Source of the DNA: JBKCUK01 sp046318415
Lineage (GTDB): Bacteria; Pseudomonadota; Alphaproteobacteria; Caedimonadales; Caedimonadaceae
Direction of reading: 5' to 3'
Assembly (NCBI GenBank): GCA_046318415.1
Contig: JBKCUK010000005.1
Span: 62,001 to 126,000, forward strand
DNA: 64,000 nucleotides
Shown here: piece after piece, positions 52,175 through 59,586 of the stretch
Layout: the number at the start of each line of letters is the position of its first letter
Numbering within the stretch: the first letter of the stretch is position 1
Program-made: the position numbers and the translations under genes
Notes under the pieces: model-generated
Told to the model about the DNA's origin: nothing
What the model saw: only the letters and a program-made list of their open reading frames with translations
Database searches by the model: none

Positions 52175-52732
52175 ATGCATCATGAGGATTTCTCGCCGTC
52201 ACGCCGTCAGTTTCTCCTCGCCGGAGGGGCAACCGCTGCAGGTGGACTGATCCTTCCTCAGATTGCCATGGGACGCGGCGCCCATGAGAGAACATTGACC
52301 CTTTACAATACCCACAACGGGGAATGGTTCAAAGGCACCTACTGGGCGGAAGGGCGTTACCTTAACGAAAGCCTTGAAAAAATCGCCCACCTACTGCGTG
52401 ATCGTCGTAATGACAAGGTTAAACAGATTGATCCTAAACTTCTGGACCTATTGAATGCGATTCACGCCAAAATGGGAGGGCACGGCCAGCCTTTTGAGAT
52501 CATCTGTGGGTATCGCTCTCCTGAGACCAATCGACTGCTGCACAAGAAAAGCCGCGGCGTTGCCAAGAATAGCTTCCACATCAAGGGCCAAGCGGTCGAC
52601 ATTCGCGTACCAAAGGTGCAACTGGCAAAACTTCGCGATGTCGCCAAATCGTTTCGCGCAGGGGGCGTGGGCTACTATCCTCGCTCGGGCTTCGTGCATG
52701 TGGATTTTCGCGGTTTTCCAGTTCATTGGTAA
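52175..52732 (+). CDS. Tat-exported M15/DUF882 peptidase (YcbK-like)
   Basis: The 185-residue protein begins with a twin-arginine signal (SRRQFLLAGGATAAGG). The mature part carries the zinc-site segments SFHIKGQAVDIR (S-x-H-x-x-G-x-A-x-D type) and GFVHVDFRG, with IICGYRSPETN upstream, as in YcbK/DUF882 and M15A peptidases. It probably cleaves peptidoglycan peptides in the periplasm. The related L,D-transpeptidase lies 1.6 kb away but is not co-transcribed. Confidence 0.92.
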   Translation: MHHEDFSPSRRQFLLAGGATAAGGLILPQIAMGRGAHERTLTLYNTHNGEWFKGTYWAEGRYLNESLEKIAHLLRDRRNDKVKQIDPKLLDLLNAIHAKMGGHGQPFEIICGYRSPETNRLLHKKSRGVAKNSFHIKGQAVDIRVPKVQLAKLRDVAKSFRAGGVGYYPRSGFVHVDFRGFPVHW

Positions 52733-52794
52733 GTCAGGCACAAGTTTTCTGACCCCGTTCCCTTCCCCACACAAGTGTAAGGAAATAAGATCGA

Positions 52795-53760
52795 ATGATC
52801 ACCCTTGGAGATATAGAAGCCGCCCAGAAGCGCATTGCGCCTTTTATTCGTCGCACACCCCACCTCTATCCCATGCCCCTCAAAGGATTGCCTCACGATT
52901 ATGCACTCTATTTGAAGCTGGAGACCCTCCAGGTCACGGGCTGCTTCAAGGCACGCGGCGCGTTCAGCGCCCTCACCCGCGCGGATCCTCAGCACAGACA
53001 AAGGGGCGTTATTGCAGCATCAGGTGGCAATCACGGACGCGCCGTTGCTTATGCCGCACAGCATTTTGGCATCCAAGCCACCATCGTCTTGCCAGATTCC
53101 ACACCTGCCGAAAAAATCGACAGAATAAGACGCTTTAACGCACAGGTTGTCCTCAACCCTGGAGATATGAGCCACGCCATCTCAACAGCGGAAACTCTCG
53201 CTCAGACCACGGGCGGACTTTACATCCATCCTTTCGCGCACCCAGATGTGATTGCCGGCCAAGGCACCATGGGGCTTGAGATCTATCAAGACCTCCCGCA
53301 GGTGGACACGGTTCTCGTTGCCATTGGAGGCGGTGGCATGATTGCTGGTATTGCAACAGCTTTGAAAAATCTTAATCCACGCATCAAGATGATCGGCGTG
53401 GAACCTGAGGGCGCCGCTTGTGTGCATGCCAGCTTAAAGAAAGGTGAAGTGGTCGATCTCAAGACCATCACGACGGAAGTTGGAACCCTTGCGGCCCGCA
53501 GAACTGAGCCCCTAAATTTTTCCATTATCCAACAGCATGTTGATGGGGTGGTTTTGGTCTCAGACCAAGATATGCGGCGCACCTCGGCTTTATTGTGGCA
53601 AGATCTTAACCTTCCGGTAGAGATGAGTGGCGGCGCCAGCCTTGCAGCGCTTCTCGCCAAACGCTACACGCCAAGACCGCAAGAGAAAGTGCTCGCCATC
53701 CTTTGTGGCGCCGGCACCGATGCACTCGATCAAAATCACCCAGGGTCCCATCAGCGCTAA
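52795..53760 (+). CDS. PLP-dependent threonine/serine dehydratase
   Basis: The 321-residue fold-type II enzyme has the PLP Lys in GCFKARGAFSAL, the substrate loop ASGGNHGRAVAYAA, the phosphate-binding IGGGGMIAG and a late LCGAGTD. No C-terminal ACT regulatory domain is present, which points to a catabolic dehydratase or a serine racemase-like enzyme, not the biosynthetic IlvA. It follows the M15 peptidase after 62 bases. Confidence 0.9.
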   Translation: MITLGDIEAAQKRIAPFIRRTPHLYPMPLKGLPHDYALYLKLETLQVTGCFKARGAFSALTRADPQHRQRGVIAASGGNHGRAVAYAAQHFGIQATIVLPDSTPAEKIDRIRRFNAQVVLNPGDMSHAISTAETLAQTTGGLYIHPFAHPDVIAGQGTMGLEIYQDLPQVDTVLVAIGGGGMIAGIATALKNLNPRIKMIGVEPEGAACVHASLKKGEVVDLKTITTEVGTLAARRTEPLNFSIIQQHVDGVVLVSDQDMRRTSALLWQDLNLPVEMSGGASLAALLAKRYTPRPQEKVLAILCGAGTDALDQNHPGSHQR

Positions 53761-53801
53761 GCACCATTGATGCTTCTGGCAAATTGCGGCGACATCACCC
53801 C

Positions 53802-55535
53802 TTAGAAGTCAGCCACCCAAGGGTGATGGTCGGCAAAGTGCTTATTGCGCACCTTAGTATGCGATTCAAAACCTTTGAGCATGGATTCACGAAGGTTTTC
53901 AAGATAGACAAGGTCCTCATCAAGGCTTTTCCAATAGTCCATGCGCTGCGCAAGGCCCTGCATCTGCTGGATATCGAAAGGAAGCCCACCAAAGGTGTAA
54001 TCCAAGTCCGCCCTTAAGTGATCGGCCATGGCCCCTGCCAAATTTTTTGAAACAGCCTTGCGCAAGATTGCCAGCACGTGATCTGCACTGCGCCAGATAT
54101 CCTCCTGTTTGTAAAAAAAGTCATATACCTTTTGCGCTTTCTCCACATTTTCGGGGCCTATCGTTAGGTAACTGTGCGTCCCATTCTTAGCCAGCTTGAA
54201 CTCATGGACCATGGAAAAGGGCGTTGAGGCGCCTTTGTGGCGAGGAAGCTTAAAGTTTTGCGTTTCAGTTAGTAAATCAACGAGAACGTCGTTTTGCTCA
54301 AGGAACGTGATGACCTCAAAGGCCTGCTGAAGCAGTGCCTCCAAGGGTTGGTACATCTTTCGCACCGCTTGCATGGGCCAACGCTTTTCTTTCATGTCAT
54401 CCCTGGGGTGCTGGCCGGGCTCATGCTGCAGCATTTGGAGGCTAATTTCCCCTAAAAGCGCACCAACACGCTCACGAAGGGCATCAAAACTCGCATCTTG
54501 CGCTGCGAGATCATGATTCCTTCTCTTGCGGAGCATCGCGTTAATCAGTCGCCCTTCCTGACTTTTAAGGGCGTACTCAAGCGCTCTTGGGGTATGAGCA
54601 CTCACGCCAGGAAATCCCTGCCAGTAGATTAACCCGAGCTTAGCACAGGCTGCTTTATGGTTTCGAACCGCAGCCTTTTGGTAGAACTTATAGGCCCGAC
54701 GCAGGTTGCCATTCACATTTCCCGGGTAGGGGCAAAGTCCTGCCTCGTACATGGCGGCCGCGTGGTATTGAGCAGCAGGTGACCCGGCCTTAGCTGCCTT
54801 TTTATAGTAGCTTAACGCCAGAAGATCATTTGCTCTTTTCTCGGCAGGGGATTGGGCAACACGGTGCGCCAGCCGAAATCCGGCATGGAAAGTGGCATGA
54901 ACATGATGAGAGGCCATCAATTGTTCATAAAACTTGAGCGCTTTTTCATGATCTGCTGCAACACCCTGACCCCGCTCAAAGGCGCGCGCCATGCGATATT
55001 TTGCCGAAGCAAGTCCCTGCGCAGCGGCCAAGGCATACCAATTATAAGCCGCCTGCTGGTTCATAGGCGTATCTGCGGCCCCAAAGTGTCCCACCTGAAA
55101 AAGACGGCCCATGAAGTACTGGGCCACGGGATCATTATGCTGGGCTTTACGTTCAATGCGACGCAGTAATTTTGTTTTTTTCTTCACGTACTCATGATCA
55201 TGCAGCAGCAGAAGATCCAGAAAACGCAAATCATCCTTAAGCCACACTTTCCATGGAACAGCCCATGATTGAAGTGGAATTTTTTGGGCGACTTGTTTAG
55301 CAAGCAAACCCTGAAAATAATATAGGGCCAGTTTTTTCAGGGCTTCCACATCTGCTTGATTCGCCTTTAAGATGAGTTTTTGTTGCTGATTTTCTGAAAT
55401 TAAGTCGTTTATTTGAGTTTGAGTTGATGCAATTTCCATCTGCTGACTCGATATGGACACACTTGCCTCAAGCTTTAAGCCTGTCAAAAGAGATCCACCA
55501 AGGCAAAGAAACCATATCAAACTTCGGCTGCGCAT
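53802..55535 (-). CDS. Exported Sel1-repeat protein, 577 aa
   Basis: A signal peptide (MRSRSLIWFLCLGGSLLTG) opens this protein. Sel1 repeats lie at about residues 130-320 (AQYFMGRLFQVGHFG, AAYNWYALAAAQG, ASAKYRMARAFERGQG, AAQYHAAAMYEAGLC). The C-terminal region shares with its neighbour and with the 176-1618 gene an ENVEKAQKVYDF segment, an MDYWKSLDEDLVYLENLRE segment (shared with its neighbour), and a terminal VRNKHFADHHPW. Two of the three paralogues are tandem here. No catalytic motif is visible; function unknown. Confidence 0.85.
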   Translation of the reverse strand: MRSRSLIWFLCLGGSLLTGLKLEASVSISSQQMEIASTQTQINDLISENQQQKLILKANQADVEALKKLALYYFQGLLAKQVAQKIPLQSWAVPWKVWLKDDLRFLDLLLLHDHEYVKKKTKLLRRIERKAQHNDPVAQYFMGRLFQVGHFGAADTPMNQQAAYNWYALAAAQGLASAKYRMARAFERGQGVAADHEKALKFYEQLMASHHVHATFHAGFRLAHRVAQSPAEKRANDLLALSYYKKAAKAGSPAAQYHAAAMYEAGLCPYPGNVNGNLRRAYKFYQKAAVRNHKAACAKLGLIYWQGFPGVSAHTPRALEYALKSQEGRLINAMLRKRRNHDLAAQDASFDALRERVGALLGEISLQMLQHEPGQHPRDDMKEKRWPMQAVRKMYQPLEALLQQAFEVITFLEQNDVLVDLLTETQNFKLPRHKGASTPFSMVHEFKLAKNGTHSYLTIGPENVEKAQKVYDFFYKQEDIWRSADHVLAILRKAVSKNLAGAMADHLRADLDYTFGGLPFDIQQMQGLAQRMDYWKSLDEDLVYLENLRESMLKGFESHTKVRNKHFADHHPWVADF

Positions 55536-55584
55536 TTATTCCTCCCTGCAGAGATTTTATGCCGCAAGGGTTCATTCCTACCGG

Positions 55585-55600
55585 CAAGTTTAGTGTTAAA
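55585..55600 (-). promoter_or_regulatory. Shared upstream element of the Sel1 family (copy C)
   Basis: On the minus strand TTTAACACTAAACTTG, 50 bases before the 577-residue gene. It differs from copies A and B by a two-base insertion. Confidence 0.35.
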
Positions 55601-55686
55601 TCTTAAATTTTCGACTAAAGCATTCATCAAAAAGGCAATAAAATATCAAATGATAAATTTTGCCTGCAGGTTATCAACGGAACTCA

Positions 55687-57423
55687 TCACAAATCCTCAA
55701 TCCATGGATGACTGTCTTTAACGCGCATGTTACGCACACCCACGTGGGATAAGACGCCCCGGATCATATGGTCACGCAAATGCTCGATAAACTCCAAATC
55801 ATCCAGCATATTTTGCCAGTAATCGACTTGGGAACCCAGGTGTTGCAATGCGGAAATATCATAGGCTTCATTGCTCAAATCATGTTCTGCATGGTGGCGC
55901 AAGATCTCAGACATGGTCTGTTGTAAGTTATTTTTGGCACTTTGCTGCAGCACCAGAAGGGCTTGGGATGATGCATCCCAGACGTGAGAGTATCCTTGGA
56001 GGAAGGTGTAGACGTCATGTGCCTTGGCTACATTTTCAACGCCAAAGGTCAGCAGCCTTTTATGAATGCGCGCACTATCCTTTAGACGATGCACGCACAC
56101 ATAGGGCGTTGGATGTGACCTGGCACTGGGCAGTTCAATATCACGCTCTTTAACAATGTTCACCATGATCGCTGAAGTCTCCACAAGGGTGACAATGCGC
56201 GTCGCTTCTTGGATGAGGGATTCCAGGGACTCAAAATAAGAATAAATATTTTTATTGGGTAAACGCGGCGCTTTCATTCCATCACGGGGTTGCTTGCCCG
56301 GTTGATGAAAAAGCGCTCTTTGCCCAATCGTGTAGGCAACGGCCGCAAGTCTCTCGCGCACAAGAGAAAGCTCTCTCTCTTCACTCGCCAAAACGGCGGT
56401 GGGATTTTTATAGAAATGTCGCCTGATCAAGTCCTTGCACCCCCCTTCAATGGCATAGCGAAGATATTGGGGAGGATCTGGATTGATACCTGGCGCGCCC
56501 CGCATGTAAAGATCTGCCACCAAATAACAAGCAAAGCGACTTCCAGTCGCTGCAGCCTCTTCATAAAGTTGCAAAGCACGTTTCTTACTCTCTTCCATGT
56601 TGGGAATATCTGCACAACGCCCCTTCTCGTACATAGAGCCTAGATTAATTTTTGCCAAGGCAAGACCCGCACGCGATGCTTTTTGATATAAATTCAGCAC
56701 TTCTTGATCAAGGGCACGCTTTTGCTCTGGGGTGTCCAATTCTTGTTTCTCCAAAGTGCGACCCAGACTAAAGATCGCCTTAATGTGGTTTTGTTCAACC
56801 AATCCACGGTAGAGGGTAAGGGCTTTTTCAACTTTCTTATTGGTACCGTGACCATTGTAATAGCTGCGAGCAAGGCGATAGGTTGCAGGAACAACGCCTT
56901 GTTTGGAGGCCGCTTTGAATAACTTAAATGCGGTTTTCCTGTGAACGGGCATATGATTGGCGCCGAAAATGCCGCGCTCATAAAAACGCCCCAACAGATA
57001 TTGATCTACACCCTCTCCTGCTTCCGCGCGCTGTTGAATCACTGCTAAAGACCGCGCATGACTAGAAAAGAAATCGCGATGCAAGAATAAGATCAAATCT
57101 GCACTCTGAACATTTCCTTCCAACCACTTGTGGAACCGGGAACCATGCTTCCAAGTCCCAAGGGTGACTTTTCTGGCATAATCCTTAGACAACGCCCCAC
57201 GGAAATAGAGGGCGAACAATCTTTCCTGGGCTTCAACATTGCCGCCGTTGGCTGCAGTAATAAGCTCTCGTTGCTGACTTTCACTGACAAAAGAAGTATC
57301 AAAAGACACTTTGGTTAATGGGCGTTTAGACGGGGTGGGGTTCTCACTTGCCATCAGGTGAGTGGTTAAAAACAAGGGGGTTGCCAGCAACTGTATACAT
57401 AGAACCATGCGCTGCGTGACCAT
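55687..57423 (-). CDS. Exported Sel1-repeat protein, 578 aa
   Basis: The signal peptide (MVTQRMVLCIQLLATPLFLTTHLMA) precedes Sel1 repeats at about residues 130-320 (YLLGRFYERGIFG, AFKLFKAASKQG, ATYRLARSYYNGHG, AKINLGSMYEKGRC). The C-terminal half carries the shared FGVENVAKAHDVYTF, VDYWQNMLDDLEFIEHLR and final VRNMRVKDSHPWIEDL. It is the closest relative of the 577-residue gene downstream, and both are intact. The 151-base gap between them contains a copy of the shared upstream element. Confidence 0.85.
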   Translation of the reverse strand: MVTQRMVLCIQLLATPLFLTTHLMASENPTPSKRPLTKVSFDTSFVSESQQRELITAANGGNVEAQERLFALYFRGALSKDYARKVTLGTWKHGSRFHKWLEGNVQSADLILFLHRDFFSSHARSLAVIQQRAEAGEGVDQYLLGRFYERGIFGANHMPVHRKTAFKLFKAASKQGVVPATYRLARSYYNGHGTNKKVEKALTLYRGLVEQNHIKAIFSLGRTLEKQELDTPEQKRALDQEVLNLYQKASRAGLALAKINLGSMYEKGRCADIPNMEESKKRALQLYEEAAATGSRFACYLVADLYMRGAPGINPDPPQYLRYAIEGGCKDLIRRHFYKNPTAVLASEERELSLVRERLAAVAYTIGQRALFHQPGKQPRDGMKAPRLPNKNIYSYFESLESLIQEATRIVTLVETSAIMVNIVKERDIELPSARSHPTPYVCVHRLKDSARIHKRLLTFGVENVAKAHDVYTFLQGYSHVWDASSQALLVLQQSAKNNLQQTMSEILRHHAEHDLSNEAYDISALQHLGSQVDYWQNMLDDLEFIEHLRDHMIRGVLSHVGVRNMRVKDSHPWIEDL

Positions 57424-57488
57424 GGGCGCTCTCCCGACTTCTTGATTCGCTTCACCAAGCTCACTAGAATTTTGGGAGGTTTTTACTT

Positions 57489-57501
57489 CAATTTAGTTAA
57501 A
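57489..57501 (-). promoter_or_regulatory. Shared upstream element of the Sel1 family (copy B)
   Basis: On the minus strand TTTAACTAAATTG, 66 bases before the 578-residue gene. TTGAAG followed 17 bases later by TCTAGT could serve as the promoter. The remaining gap (57502-57642) shows nothing else I can support. Confidence 0.35.
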
Positions 57502-57642
57502 ATTTAGCCATTAAGTCGAAAGAAATACGAACAAACAACGCATGTTGGCCGCAGTCTCTTAAGACACAGACCATCTACGATACGCCCTCGATAGGGCCTA
57601 TTCGGGAAACGCTGCACTAAGACATCAAAAGAGCAGAGGTCT

Positions 57643-57936
57643 TCACTCGGAGGTGAGTTTGTCAGGAAGTCCGCTGGCGTCTATTTGTTGCCGATAACGA
57701 CGCTCATACATCTCGCGCGCTTGTACATAGGCTTTGTTAAAATCGATCTTGAGCTCTTTCACCAGTTCCATGGTGGTGCGTACAATCTGGGAGCCCGACC
57801 CATGGGGACGCAGGACAACCCTAGACAATTAGGAATCTTCGAGGATTTCCACCTGTGTTGCAACGGCCGGCAAGACATGACAAAGGCCAAGGGCAAGGAC
57901 TGCACGTGGAAAAGCCTTCATAAATTGTTGTTTCAT
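57643..57936 (-). pseudogene. Small exported protein gene interrupted by an in-frame stop
   Basis: From ATG 57936, with GAGG 8 bases upstream, the frame reads a signal peptide (MKQQFMKAFPRAVLALGL to AVATQ) and EILEDS, then TAA at 57829-57831. The same frame continues for 61 codons (TTG 57828 onward; SRVVLRPHGSGSQIVRTT then a helical ELVKELKIDFNKAYVQ) to its stop. Without the TAA it would encode about 97 residues. The downstream part lacks its own ribosome site. It is most likely a recent pseudogene; readthrough is possible. Confidence 0.7.
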
Positions 57937-58096
57937 CTAGCCATCCTCAAAATTTTGTTATTTGTGAGAGTTCTTCTAAGGCGCGTCAAGGTAAAAAAAT
58001 CAACTTGAAGGGCGGGCGTTGTTCTTCGCTCAAGAAATTTAAAAAGGCGCCGACAAAACGACAGCGCCCTCGTTGGGAATGGCGTATTCGGTACAC

Positions 58097-58603
58097 CTAT
58101 TTTTTTCGAAAAGCGTCGAGGGTCACCACGTTGCTGCTTGGCTCAGCGCTTGCTTTGGGACCACGATCTTCATGCTTCACCTTCACCGTGGTTGTCTTGC
58201 GCATTTTCCGCTCACCCTCTTGGGGCGGGGTTGGAATAAACTGCAGGCCAAACTTGACCGAAGGATCAAGGAAACTGATGAGTGCGGCATAGGGCACCGC
58301 GATCCGCTCAAGGGAATCATTAAAGCTCAGTGTCACGCGAAATCCTTCTTCATCCGCATCCAAGTCCCAAAACTGGTGCTGCAGCACAATGGTGACTTCC
58401 TGGGGATGACGTTCACGAAGGAAATCTGGAATCTTCACATCAGGCCGATTCGTCTCAAAGGTCAGATAAAAATGGTGGGAACCTGGAAGACCATTTTTTG
58501 CCGTCATTTGCAGGGTCTGGCAGACCACACGCCGCAGTGCCGACTGCACCATTTGATCATAGTCGAATCCACGCATCAGTTCGTTATTCCTCGCTTCGCT
58601 CAT
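58097..58603 (-). CDS. sspB: Alpha-type SspB ClpXP adaptor
   Basis: The 168-residue protein resembles the alphaproteobacterial SspB: a N-terminal FDYDQMVQSALRRVV, a substrate-binding core with HHFYLTFETNRPDV and VTIVLQHQFWDL, and VPYAALISFLDPSVKFGLQF. The C-terminal tail (VVTLDAFRKK) is the likely ClpX-binding segment. It delivers ssrA-tagged proteins to ClpXP. I choose ATG 58603; the upstream TTG at 58624 gives only 7 extra residues. Confidence 0.9.
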   Translation of the reverse strand: MSEARNNELMRGFDYDQMVQSALRRVVCQTLQMTAKNGLPGSHHFYLTFETNRPDVKIPDFLRERHPQEVTIVLQHQFWDLDADEEGFRVTLSFNDSLERIAVPYAALISFLDPSVKFGLQFIPTPPQEGERKMRKTTTVKVKHEDRGPKASAEPSSNVVTLDAFRKK

Positions 58604-58751
58604 CTTCTTCCTCAGCTTACCCAAAAATCATTTTCAGAAGTGTTAAAATAGCACATCAGGCCAGTGAATAGCAATTTGAGGTCCTATTGCTAACGTAGGG
58701 TTAATTTTTGCAAAATCCATAGGAAATAACTGGATTTGCGACAAAAAAAAT

Positions 58752-59522
58752 TTAGCCCTCTCTTTTCTGATGTTTTGGAAGCAATATCTCTTTAAACAGA
58801 CGGCACCAAATCCCCTTTTCTCCTTCAACAAATCCAAGCTGTGAGAGGATTTTCACACCCGCTTCCTGATCCAAACCGGCAAGGTTCGTTGTCTTATCAG
58901 AAAAGGGAACGTGGTGAACGGGCCAAACAAGCCCCATGGGTCGCAAGAAAACAGGCATATGGTCCTGAAAAATCGTCAACAGACGCACCAATAAAATCTC
59001 AACTGCAACCCCAGGATCCGAATCCAACAGCTCAAGGTGTGTCAGGTGACACTGCCTGACTTGCAGCAGCCGGCCCTTAAGATGGACAAGTGCAATCTTT
59101 TGCGGGCTGAGCTGTTTGAGCTTAAGTTGCCCCACCACATGGCCGCCCAACACCAGGGTGAAGCGCCAAATACGCGCCTTGCTTCTTCCCTCCAAGGGGT
59201 TATCAACCATTTGCTCGTCAGCGCAAAGATCCCCAAGCGCTTCCGGGTTGCTACGTTCATTCTTTTGAAATTGACGGGCGATGTACTTGCAGGCGGCCTG
59301 ACGCGACTCCTCAACCAGGCGCTGTTTCAAGTCCCGGGCCGCGGAATGACATGTACAGTCGGTGGTATTGTGCGACAAAACGCCCAAGACCTCATCCAAG
59401 CTTGAGGCTAATTTTAGCCTTGGACTAATGGGGTCAAGATCGAGAATCGCATGATAATAGCCGGCACTGGGCGCAGCATAAAACAGCACCCCAGCCACCA
59501 GCGCCTTGTACACACCCTGCAT
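58752..59522 (-). CDS. Exported protein of unknown function, 256 aa
   Basis: A signal peptide (MQGVYKALVAGVLFYAAPSAG) precedes a Cys-containing N-terminal part (TTDCTCHSAARDLKQ). The C-terminal half, about residues 115-245, has an alternating strand-helix pattern with LGGHVVGQLKLKQL and ILSQLGFVEGEKG. This is faintly like a GNAT fold but lacks the R/Q-x-x-G-x-G/A motif. I would not assign a function. It is separate from polA upstream by 64 bases. Confidence 0.7.
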   Translation of the reverse strand: MQGVYKALVAGVLFYAAPSAGYYHAILDLDPISPRLKLASSLDEVLGVLSHNTTDCTCHSAARDLKQRLVEESRQAACKYIARQFQKNERSNPEALGDLCADEQMVDNPLEGRSKARIWRFTLVLGGHVVGQLKLKQLSPQKIALVHLKGRLLQVRQCHLTHLELLDSDPGVAVEILLVRLLTIFQDHMPVFLRPMGLVWPVHHVPFSDKTTNLAGLDQEAGVKILSQLGFVEGEKGIWCRLFKEILLPKHQKREG

Positions 59523-59586
59523 GAGACTGGTTTCATGTTCTTGTTGTTATTCGGGCCTCAAACCCAAGGAACCAAGGCCCGTGTAA

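Noticed and set aside
58752..59522. GNAT acetyltransferase assignment for the exported 256-residue protein
   Set aside because: The strand-helix pattern is suggestive but the acetyl-CoA motif is missing and a signal peptide is present.
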